A model generated the notes under the pieces. The model saw nothing but the letters and a program-made list of their open reading frames with translations, had not been told where the DNA came from and ran no database searches. Of a stretch of 64,000 bases of DNA, positions 54,886 to 64,000 are shown piece by piece (position 1 is the stretch's first letter; each line of letters begins with the position of its first letter). Position numbers and translations under genes: made by a program. This DNA comes from Marasmius tenuissimus (Eukaryota > Basidiomycota > Agaricomycetes > Agaricales > Marasmiaceae), in NCBI GenBank assembly GCA_029532415.1, contig JAQOTA010000071.1:310001-374000 (forward strand), given 5' to 3'.

Positions 54886-57800
54886 CTAATCCAAGCCATC
54901 CCCAGCCTCATCCACGTCGACCCATTCATCTTCATTGCTGCTGTCGTTCGAGTCGTAGATATCCAGTCCGGGCTCGTCTGACGAGCTTCCATCCAAGGAG
55001 CTGATTTCGTCCTCGTCCGAGAACGCGCGATGTTCGTTCTGCTCCTCAGGATCCTCTCCAACCTCGAGATCTTCAGGGACATCTTCCAGTATCTCTCCTG
55101 TCGCTGGGTCGTAATTGGGGAGAGGCGTATCGTTCATGGTCGCCTCACGTTCCAACTCTTGAGTGAAAGCGCGTGTTGAATGTCCAACACCTCCACCGCG
55201 ATTCCTCATGAATAGATCACGGTTGCCGAAGCTATTCAAACAGTTAGCATGGGAATTCTCGTAGAAGAACAATGGACTCACAAGTTGGCGTAGTAGGCAC
55301 GCCAGTCTCCGAGCTCAACAGCGGGCTTCCCATTGTGAAAGCTGTGGTACACTCTGCAGACGGAATCCTCACCAAGGATACCGCCGATCGTTGTCGAGAT
55401 ATGAGTGAAACCATCTTCGAACGCGGGTTCAAGGAAAGCCCCTCGAAGTACCGTGGCAGGATTGACGAATCCGAACGCTTGGGGATCGTTTGCCGGTAGA
55501 AATCGTAGTTTGGGGAGTCGTTTAGCTTTCCATCCGTGTCGGTGTGTCGTGTCCAACTCGTACCATCGAACCCAAAGGAAATTCATCTTCCGAACCTTCA
55601 TGTCTTCATACGGCAGATTGGGGTCGAATACCCGTACGTTCGCGTGAAATATTCCGATGACCCTAGCATAGTGATAAGGGTGCCCTTGCTCCTGAGCAGT
55701 GACCTCATCTGCCAGCATCTTAATGTCTGGATGGGTACGAGGGTTGATCGTTTGAGCCTTGCGACGCAAGTTGTACGTGTTGTAGTGTATACGATAGGTC
55801 CGGTGAGTGTAGATGCGATTCTTGACGAAAACGAGACTTCTCAACTCCTCCTTGCTCAGCTTCTCGTTGCCAGAGAGATTGCAAAGTCGGTAGAGGAGAT
55901 GGGCGCGCAAGTCTTCTTCAAAGTTCTGGAAGAGAATCAATAATGATGTTGGTCAATAGCACAATAACTACGTACCGCCACCGCAGGATCACCGGCGTTC
56001 TCATACAGAAAATCATCCAGACGCAGCGGGTATCGTTCGCTGGTAGATATCTGGTATTTTTCCTTGGGATTTCCGGGGGGCAGCCTCTCCCGATCTGGCA
56101 GGGTATACACGCCATCCTTTCTCTTGTGATGATCTGCGAACCTCGCCTTGACACGAACGGAATGAAGCATTCGTGATCGTCTGTGGTACATGGCCATTTG
56201 AGGCTCATGATTCTTCTTGTTCGTTCTACTGTACAACTTCTTGGTGCGAATATGTTCACGTTCTCCCTGTCAAGACATTAGTAACGGAATTTGGGACAGA
56301 AAAACCAACCAACCAAACGTGTCGTGTAGCTATCCAAGCTACCAAACTTCTTGATGAAGTAGGGGTAGTGTGTTATCAAGTGAGTCTTGATCGTGTTGAT
56401 GCTGAATGTCTTCAATAAACGTCCGTCTTCGTCGTCGTGATCCCGCTTGGTGCCCCTCTTCTTCGTCTGTTTTCCCTCTTTCAGCCTTTTCTCCTCACGT
56501 CTGGCCTCCGCATTCCGTCGTTTCTCCGCCTCCTCGGGGATCTCCCTCGTCTCATAAGCTGCGCAGGTAGTATTCGCGAAATGTCGTAACGATTTCCCCA
56601 ACTCCGTAATGGTACTGTCAAGCGTCGCCACGGTAGAGTCTGTGTGTAGACCAAGCGACGCGTATGCCATGAGGACATTGAAGTCCCAGAGTAGATCGAG
56701 GAGGTCCTTGTTGTGCGGCTCGGGCAACAAGCCCTCAAAGCAGGGAATAGCACACTGGTCAAATTGTTCAGTATCCAAACAAAAGGAACTCGCAAGTTAT
56801 CTTACCTGTATCACGTCCTCAAAGTCCCTGAATGCAAACTTCTTCATCAGGGTGACGTTGTTCACGAATCGGCGAATGGTGCCGTTGTCAAACATAGGAA
56901 CTCTGCGGAACCTTTGAAGGGTGTAAGCCAGGATCAGTGTCAAACTGTCCAAGGCTTACCTTTCGTTTAGAACATCTAGATTTCCCGAATCTCCAGCAAA
57001 GACAAGACAATTGCATTGTTTGAATATATTCTCCATCAAACCCGCGAGTTCGTGCATCGTGTCGGCGACAATGACATCGTAGAAATTGTCTCCTACTTGG
57101 TGGAGCAGCCCGGAAAACGTATTCTATAACGACCAGTAAGTTCGTGGGTATTGGAATCCACGGAGAGGAAGACTTACCCTGTCCACTTGCTCTGATGTTC
57201 CCCTCATCAGTTCCGTGACGAACTCGCTCGTCAAAGCCATCCCATTTTCGAAGATGCATTCACGAGCTTCCTCCACACGGGACCTGCGCTCGTCCGAGTC
57301 CTCTCGCTGCTTGTCTCTACGTTTACGATCCAATTTAGTTCCAAGCATGTGTATCTGTGACTTCTTGATCATGCATTGGGGACACGGAAACGCTGATAGA
57401 AACTTGATGCTTGCTAACAAGACCCTGGAAATAATCTGGTTAAGAGTGTTGCCTTGCAGTGCGAGGGGATTGGCTTACTTTTCTACGTAGTCAGCGGAGT
57501 GCGCGAAAAGCCTTGGAAACAATAGGCGAAGGACGCCATCAGCACATCGTTCCAACTTGCCGTTGAGGTACGCATCCACAAAGTTGGGATCGGATAGTAT
57601 CAGCGCCCAAACGAGCTGTATCATCTCACGCTTAACGAAGCGGAGTACCTCGTCGGTGACAGCGCGTTCCAGTAGGTCCTTGTATGTCTGTTTGAAAGAA
57701 TCTGGTATCTGGAAGAGTCGTTAGAACGTAAGTGATGAAAGACGAGGCGGGAAACCCACCTTCGGAACATACACGATGTGGTTCATCGCAAACATGGACG

Positions 57801-59283
57801 GATTGGACCGCCGATACTTTGACATATTCCCGAACGAGATGTATCCAGGCCAGATAGACCGATCCCCGAAATGCGTGAGGTTGGTACTATCGGAGTACTG
57901 CATGATGGCAACTACGACCACTTCGTGATTGCAGTCAGCAGGTACCCTCCGTAGCACATCCTGTTCCATCTCCAACATCCTGTCGGATGTGTAGACCTCC
58001 GAGTATACCCTTTGAATCGGGCCGTCAGGTTCTGGCTGCCAGAACTGCTTGAATGGTTTGAGGTGGAATGAATAGAACGACGTGTCCTGAAAGTCGTCCT
58101 GAATGGCGGAAAGGGCACTCCGGTACCATATATCGTCCACTCTGAACTTGTAGGTTTCGTGCTCTGTGCACTTATGGCCAGCGCGTGGAAGGGGTATATC
58201 AACGAAGCCTTCATTCCATCCCGAATACGAGGTGAAGGGAAGTCCTGTTGCTAGAGACTTTTCAGCGGCTGGAATCTCTTCACCGGACACTGCTTCTACT
58301 GCTACGAGTTTGCCTTTGCCCTTGCCCTCGGGGATTTCTCCGCCAACGTAGGCATCCATTTTCTTCCCTTCTTTGACACAATCAAACTTTGCGATGTGAG
58401 AAGGGTCGTAGTCTGGATGGCGGAAGATGGCAACGAGCTCGTTGAAGTTGAACAAGGAAAGACCATTTGCTGCCGTGTTGTAGTACCAGTCCATAAGACG
58501 GAATGAGGTGGGGTTCGAGAATGGGAGGTAAGCGGATTTCCCTTCGTTTTCGTCAGATGCGGGGGTATCTGTGGTTTCTGGGCGGTCGGCCATTGCGATG
58601 TTCTCGGTAGACATAGCAATCGATGCAGATGATGGGGTATCGACTTTTCGAGTACCAAATACTGCACCTGGTCGACGGCCTCGTATAGGATTGACTGCGA
58701 ATCCTCCCGAATCAACCAGATCGTCCATGGCGATATCATCGTCTGGGTTCCGGGATGGAAGTCCAAATCGATAGACAGTGAAAAGTCCGAACTCATCCTT
58801 TGACGAGACGAAGAGTGGATCTGGCTCTGGCGTTGGCTGAGGATCTGGTTCGGGGGATGGCTGAGGATCTGGCTCTGGTTCAGGGATGGGGGCGGGTTCT
58901 GGTTCTGGTTCTGGCATTGCTTGCGAGAGAAAACCGCATCGAGAGGAGAGGTCCATCTCTATGTAACGAACCGGTATTTTGCGCGTCCGTTGCAACCTTT
59001 CCCTGGTCTGCGAGTTCACCGGCGTTTCTTCAACGACAGGCTCCGGGATATTCTGGGTTTGTTCGGACTGCCCTGGTTCGCCGTGGTCTTCATCCAACAA
59101 AATCTCTTCTTCATCCTGCCTCCCTGGGTCCTCCTCAGCTTCCTGAGGAGCTACACCAATCGTTCCATCTATCTGGCTCGCTTCACCAAGACGTTTTACA
59201 CGACAATAGCGGTGGTGATTGCTGAGGCTATGGCGAGAATCAAATTCACGAGAGCAATATAAACATAACTGAGAAAAACGCAA
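54886..59283 (-). CDS. Plavaka-type transposase, apparently complete
   Basis: About nine exons. Exon 1 (59,283 to about 57,760) opens with a Cys/His finger (CLYCSREFDSRHSLSNHH), a run of Pro-Glu repeats (PEPEPEPAPIPEPEPDPQPS), PTSFRLMDWYYNTAANGLSL, FKQFWQPEPDGPIQRVYSEV and MQYSDSTNLTHFGDRSIWPG, the family signature. Later exons read LERCADGVLRRLFPRLFAHS (about 57,530), CPQCMIKKSQIHMLGTKLDR (57,380), VADTMHELAGLMENIF (57,050), RRVPMFDNGTIRRFVNN (56,900), CAIPCFEGLLPEPHNKDLLD (56,740), YNLRRKAQTINPRTHPDI (55,780) and FGNRDLFMRNRGGGVGH (55,230), ending in an acidic tail. All introns seen have GT...AG ends and no stop interrupts. Plavaka is a CACTA-related group known from Agaricomycetes. Terminal repeats could not be placed. 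It looks younger than the copy at 22-26 kb. Confidence 0.85.
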
Positions 59284-59427
59284 TAGTCAGCTGGATGCAC
59301 GGAATGCATGGCGTCAGAAGAATGAACTCACCGGCATCGGGGTCAATAAATAGACAGCGGCCAACACCAGGTCGGTCAACAACCTAGAAAACAAGGAGGG
59401 CGAATCAGCATCGTTATTCGAGGCAGC

Positions 59428-59470
59428 ATGAGTCGTCCTAGGAACATGAGTCGTCCTAGCAGCATGAATT
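59428..59470 (+). repeat. short direct repeat CATGAGTCGTCCTAG
   Basis: CATGAGTCGTCCTAG occurs twice (about 59,428 and 59,446), followed by CAGCATGAATTGTG and a poly-T run. It may be subterminal transposon sequence. Confidence 0.5.
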
Positions 59471-59611
59471 GTGCTGGTTTTTTTTTTTTATCCGTTTTTC
59501 GCGAGTCTTTTCGACTCTTCTTTGGTTCTCAAGGCTTACTTATACATAACTCGCTTGTTATTGTAGGTATAATACGGTTTGTACTACGTAGGGAATGTTA
59601 TAGGGATTCTT

Positions 59612-59901
59612 ACCTGAGCTTGACGGTGGTGGTTCTGGTTCAAGAGTCGCATAGGTGGCTGTGCAGTTCGAACGCCCACGATATTCCCAGCGTGATGTGG
59701 AAATCAGCTAGCGCCCGGAAAATATCAAGCGCCGTAGAGATAACAGATAACAGGACAGATAAGACGGTCTAATCTCTACGGCGCTTGATATTTTCCGGGC
59801 GCTAGCTGATTTCCACATCACGCTGGGAATATCGTGGGCGTTCGAACTGCACAGCCACCTATGCGACTCTTGAACCAGAACCACCACCGTCAAGCTCAGG
59901 T
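59612..59901. repeat. perfect 130-bp inverted repeat (giant hairpin)
   Basis: Bases 59,612-59,741 and 59,772-59,901 are exact reverse complements, with a 30-bp spacer. They encode the same 39-residue frame on both strands. The left arm, read on the minus strand, runs into GTAAGAATCCC, a splice-donor-like sequence. The right arm ends inside CTCAGGTGG. It lies between the Plavaka and SPT5-like genes, which are divergently transcribed. Confidence 0.95.
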
Positions 59902-60238
59902 GGTCCTCGTTGCGAGGTAAGTGTGCCTCACAATCGTAGAATAATTAGAGTAGAATATAACAATTACAATCCAATCGTTCTCTAAGTAAATGAGTGAATG
60001 CAATGGCGGCGAAAAGCCCCATAAAAATTCTTTTACCATAGACGAAAACGAAAAAACCCAGCCAAAGATGCTGACGGTCTATTTTACAGGCTCAGTTGCT
60101 GCCGCACCATGAACTAGGTGCATCGTTCTTCACGTTCTCAATTGGTACGAGCTATATTCCATGCATCTGTGGAAAAGACACGCTGACTCTGTTGTTTTCA
60201 GGACTTACAACTCTCACCCCGCGAAAACTCGAAGCTTG

Positions 60239-63200
60239 ATGGCTGCTGGAAAGCGCAAAAGAACAGGCGTTGACTCGTTTCTGGACGTTGCTGCCGTAGA
60301 GGATGGAAATGACGAGGATGAAGGAGAATTGGAAGACGAGGAGCACTTCGAGTTCAGCGACGACGACGACAACGGTAAGTTCACCTTACTTTTGTTATTG
60401 CACTGGGTTTCAATGTTGTTTTCTGCACAGATCCCACTTCTTCCCGTACACAAGTGTCCCCCGAAGCACGCGCAGATCAACAGGCATTTGTAGATGCTCT
60501 CTGCGACGACCTCACTACTCGTTATGTCCGCGATCCTAAGCCCAATGAAAGACCATCCCCACCTCGACACACTCTGTTATTCCTTCCATCTTCCTCAGAA
60601 CCACCAACTGTACCAATGTTTCCTTCCATGTCTCCCCGGCTCTCGAGGCCCATCTCTCAGATCCCTCTCGTTGATCGAATGGACCCTTGGGAGCGTATTC
60701 ATACACTCAACAGGAATGCCGAAAACGCCAATACCTCCACTTTGGATCGCGGCTACATTCGCGAAGAGAAGAAACGATATTCTCGTGCCGTCAGTACCCG
60801 ATTGAGAGAGTACGTTGGGCCTCTCGAATGGGTGACTGTTTGCTCTGGGACATACCGTGGCGACGTGGGTATAGCGATCTCGCTGCCACGAGACTTCGAA
60901 GACGACGAAGAAGACAGGGAACGGGAGGAGATCCTTCAGAATAAACTGAAGTACAACCCGGCGAAGAAGCGGAGGCTCGAGCATGAAAAGGATATTGAGC
61001 AGATGAGGGCTGAACAGAGGGAATTCATTCACGAGTTGCGCCACGAACAAAGAGGCGTGGATTTCCTCGAACTGGAGGATCTTTGCTGTAAACGCGACGA
61101 ATTTCAGGTTCTCCTCGTGCCACGGCATCCTCTCAGCAAACGCGAAAAGTCTGAGCTACAACAGGAGGATCCGGACATTATTCGACCTTTTGCCAGCAAA
61201 ACTGACGGATCCTCCGTTCACCGCAATCCTCCCCGTCTATTCAACGCCAAAGAGTACGATAATGTTGAAAAGGTCAAAGTTGGGGAACTCAAGCTCTACC
61301 GATACAACAACTTGATGTTTGTCCCCGAGGGACTACTCATTACCAACTATCATCGAAAGAACCTTCTACTCGCGACTTCGATTCCACTCAAGCTCGAGAA
61401 AGCTTTCAGGGAGTCGAACTACTTCATCCTTCAATCCTCTCCTTTCCCCCATCCCTCCGGGTGGTCCTTTGACGACGGCGAAGATGTCGTTTGGACCGAT
61501 CCTTCTCCACCATCTGCATCAAATCAGACCCCTCGCCGCGGAATGATCGTTACCTTCAAGCACTTGCAGGTCCAAGCTAGGTTGAGTAACCCCCAGATGG
61601 CCATCATGAGCACCAAGGTAGACGCGGAGCAGGTCTTGAAGTCTATCGTTGGTCCCGTTGACTATGCGAACGAGACACCTGAGGGGAAGTTTCTGCGAGA
61701 GAGGAAGGAAGAAGAAACTCGGCGTGAACAACGAAGGCTTCAGGAGGTAGTCAGCAAGGGCGAACATGCTGCTCAAGTCCAACATCTTCTCAAGCCTCAC
61801 AAGAAAGATGACTGGGTCATCATAATGACAGGGAAAGATTGCGGTAAACATGGTCGCGTTCTCGCCAGATACGAGGACATCCTTACCGTGATCATACCTG
61901 AATATCACATCTTCGCAACCTGCCATGTCAACGCAGCAAAGCAAATACCTTCTCCTGTGGAGAGAGACACTTGTCTCGACGTGTTTGGTACGAGGAGGGA
62001 GCTTGTCCCGGTTCCCTGGGTAGGGATTGAGGTACGGGTGACCAGAGGGCCTCAAAGCGGGTGCATCGGCCGTGTTGAGATGGTGGAGAGGGTGGAGGGG
62101 AGATTTGGAAGAAGATTGATGGTTGGCCTGTGGGTTGATGCACTCAAGAAGTTGGTCTTCGCTGACCACGACCACATATTGACAACTCTGTGAGTCTTCT
62201 ACATTGGCTTTTTTCATAGATATTATTCTAACTTTATCACCAGTAGGGCGCAACGACTGCGAGATGCTCAACCTTTGAGCGAGAGGCAGAACGTTATCTA
62301 CGGCATCTCTCGCTCATTGTTGACTGGCCGTGAACCGTGGTTGGGCACTCGAGTACGCATTACTAAGGGTCAGCTCAAAGGACAGTTAGGATTGGTACGA
62401 GGGGTAAACGTCACCTTCGAGACGAATAACTTGCAGAAAGACCGGCACGTTTTAGGAAAGACCTTGTCGAATCGCAAAGGGATCCAGCTCAGGATCGAAC
62501 TCGAGACACACATGGCCGTGAACACAGGACTGGCAACCGTTGACTACTTACGCGTCCGCGATACGAAGAGCGGCAGGTTGCTGAACCAAGCGTACCCTGT
62601 CAGATCCGGCTCTTTTTACGACTTTCGACCCGACCTCGAGGAGCTCCCGGTTCTAGTGGAGGAGTTGGATCGTTCGGAGGGTTCTGGTACTCCCCAGTGG
62701 ACAAGAGAAGAGATAGAAACCATGCACTCTGATATGACACTGGGACCTCACTGGGATCCCAATTCGATTTCTCCTTACCCGATCAGTACAATCGCTACTC
62801 CCCAGTGGTCAGGACACGAGATGGAGGACATGCTCTTCGGTACGACACCGGCAAGTCATTGGGACCCTAACTCATCTTCTCCCTTCTCCGTTGGACTACC
62901 TGTTCCAGACCCATCGACTACCTCGACTTGTGCTCCCCTTCCCTCAATCCCAACTATTTCGCCAGTTGAACCCCTTGACCACTCTGAACAGATTGCAGCT
63001 GATAGACTGGAGGCGTTTTGCCTAGAGGCCTTTCGCGAGGCAGAGGAAGAGGAAGCCGCATCGGCAGCGTCGGTCCCCCAACACTGGATACTCCATGCTA
63101 ATCTCGTGGGCCTCAAGGTGCAAGCGAACTTCGAGAACGAAGACGTTTACCTCAGTATCGTTAAGGGGCACCGTGGGGCGCGCGCCATGAAGAACTCAGA

Positions 63201-63585
63201 TGGCAAGAAGGAAGCCATTCATGACCCTACTAGCATCCAGCATGCTCGCAATCTGATCAACGCCAGCACCGAGCGGAACTTGATGGTGGTCGTCGGTGGA
63301 CAATCTGAGCACATTGGCAAGCTCGTGCGACGGATCTCCAACTTTTACTTGGGCTCAAGGTTGGATGAGAATCTTCGGATCGTTGTTGCGGTCATCGAGA
63401 GGGATAGCCCGACTGCTGAAGAACGTGTTACTCCAGAACGGCTGGAGCTGGATCCCAAGACGATGCTGGCGAGGGTTTTCGAAACTGACAGGAATCGAGC
63501 AAAGTTCAACAAGGTTCTGAAGTCAGAGCGAGACGAGTGGCATGCCCTCAACAAGCGTATGATCCCGGTTCGCCCATTACCTTGA
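60239..63585 (+). CDS. SPT5-like KOW-domain protein
   Basis: Three exons: 60,239-60,374, 60,431-62,189 and 62,244-63,585, giving 1078 residues. The introns are 56 and 54 bp with GTAAGT...GCACAG and GTGAGT...CACCAG. The start has an acidic stretch after MAAGKRKRTGVDSFLD. The middle (from about residue 165) has EYVGPLEWVTVCSGTYRGDV. Three KOW-like segments follow: WVIIMTGKDCGKHGRVLARY, VRVTRGPQSGCIGRVEMV and VRITKGQLKGQLGLVRGV. A low-complexity part with repeated SHWDPNSSSPF-type phrases comes next, then a C-terminal conserved block. SPT5 acts with SPT4 on RNA polymerase II; Agaricomycetes have many divergent SPT5-like paralogues near DNA transposons, and this is probably one of those, not the housekeeping gene. 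No damage seen. Confidence 0.7.
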
Positions 63586-63830
63586 ACTCTTTCCCTTCGA
63601 CGGCCATTTTACTTAAGATTGTTCATTTCTTGTATCAGTAGCACGATATATGTATCTTTCTAGCTTAGTTTTCCGCGAATGTATAGCATATAGATGGCAC
63701 ACGACTGTCGTGATTGACAGACGCGTCCAAACTTGACCAAACAATACGCGCCCCATAAATTCGCGTCCCCAATTCCTTCCCTCCCACATCGTATCTTCTC
63801 TTCCTACCACAACCAACTCTCCTGTCCTCG
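63586..63830. other. short intergenic region with promoter-like sequence
   Basis: AT-rich near 63,600-63,690, then a pyrimidine-rich leader (CCTTCCCTCCC, TCTTCTCTTCC) directly before ATG 63,831, as is usual at fungal starts. Confidence 0.4.
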
Positions 63831-64000
63831 ATGTCTTCTACTACTACGAATGCTCGGCCAAAGGCTACTTATACTCGCGCCGCTCAACCTCGAACTCAAC
63901 AAGCTCAGCTTACAACTCCTGCTAGTTCGGTCGCTCGACCTGTAGCTCAAGTTCCTCAACGTGCTCGGCCTCAAACTCCTCAAGCCCCTCAGCCCGCACG
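63831..64000 (+). CDS. start of a P/Q/A-rich protein, runs off the right edge
   Basis: ATG at 63,831 after a CT-rich leader opens a frame of 56 codons to the edge without a stop. It begins MSSTTTNARPKATYTRAAQP and continues rich in Pro, Gln, Ala, Arg and Thr with repeated APQ/RPQ words. This composition is typical of the disordered N-termini of Agaricomycete TE-linked proteins (Gag, Plavaka or hAT), but too little is present to name it. Confidence 0.45.
   Translation, partial: MSSTTTNARPKATYTRAAQPRTQQAQLTTPASSVARPVAQVPQRARPQTPQAPQPA

Noticed and set aside
1..64000. TET/JBP oxygenase or KDZ-type transposase genes
   Set aside because: Such genes often accompany mushroom transposons and were looked for; no Fe(II)/2-oxoglutarate dioxygenase motif or KDZ domain was seen.
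1..64000. tRNA genes, rRNA genes, CRISPR arrays
   Set aside because: No cloverleaf with matching A/B boxes, no rRNA-like conserved blocks and no regularly spaced repeats were seen. The initiator tRNA-like word at 34,149 is a primer-binding site, not a gene.

Overview
The window is fungal nuclear DNA, almost certainly from a mushroom-forming basidiomycete (Agaricomycetes). Genes are broken by many 45-60 bp GT...AG introns. The protein families I recognise are typical of that class: Plavaka-type transposases, hAT, Tc1/mariner and Ty1/Copia elements, a RecQ-type helicase, a DUF6698-like protein, Agaricomycete-only unknown families and an SPT5-like KOW protein. No rRNA, tRNA or CRISPR array was seen. 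Most of the window is transposable-element (TE) sequence; the right end (about 49-64 kb) looks more gene-like.

Layout. 1-3.5 kb: minus-strand RecQ-like helicase (runs off the left edge) and a degenerate WD40/TFIIIC-like gene. 3.5-9.3 kb: nested TEs, with a hAT miniature element (8-bp target duplication) holding a second hAT miniature element and copy A of an unclassified 2.2-2.7 kb element. 9.3-14.8 kb: gene-poor repeat debris. 14.9-16.4 kb: 3' half of a Copia element on the minus strand. 16.4-18.0 kb: C-terminal part of an unknown gene, then a hAT terminus. 19.4-25.9 kb: DUF6698-like gene and a degenerate Plavaka transposase. 27.5-29.5 kb: a second copy of the unknown family. 30.0-32.7 kb: copy B of the unclassified element. 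33.9-38.4 kb: 5' half of a Copia element on the plus strand. 38.4-39.6 kb: N-terminal part of the unknown gene. 40.3-42.0 kb: Tc1-like transposon. 43.2-48.8 kb: hAT transposase and hAT right terminus. 49.0-52.4 kb: degenerate Agaricomycete gene. 53.0-54.8 kb: tandem-repeat protein and a T5orf172-type (GIY-YIG-like) gene. 54.9-59.3 kb: apparently complete Plavaka transposase. 59.6-59.9 kb: perfect 130-bp inverted repeat. 60.2-63.6 kb: SPT5-like KOW gene. 63.8 kb to the edge: start of a P/Q/A-rich protein.

Main result. The two Copia halves, the two halves of the unknown gene and the two hAT termini are each explained by one inversion of about 22 kb (about 16,413-38,439). Turning that segment back gives: (1) one Copia element with two LTRs and a matching 5-bp target duplication (GTTGC); (2) one hAT element of about 11.9 kb with a matching 8-bp duplication (CCATGAGG) and the unknown gene as passenger; (3) a contiguous unknown gene; (4) an 88-bp repeat pair that becomes an inverted pair flanking the hAT. 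The order would be: small element with 88-bp inverted ends, then hAT insertion, then inversion between the Copia element and the hAT passenger gene. An assembly chimera is the main alternative.

Older elements show one decay style: CGA arginine codons turned to TGA, CpG turned to TpG or CpA, and the Copia protease Asp turned to Asn. This suggests cytosine-methylation damage. The hAT, Tc1-like, second Plavaka and SPT5-like genes show little or none of it.
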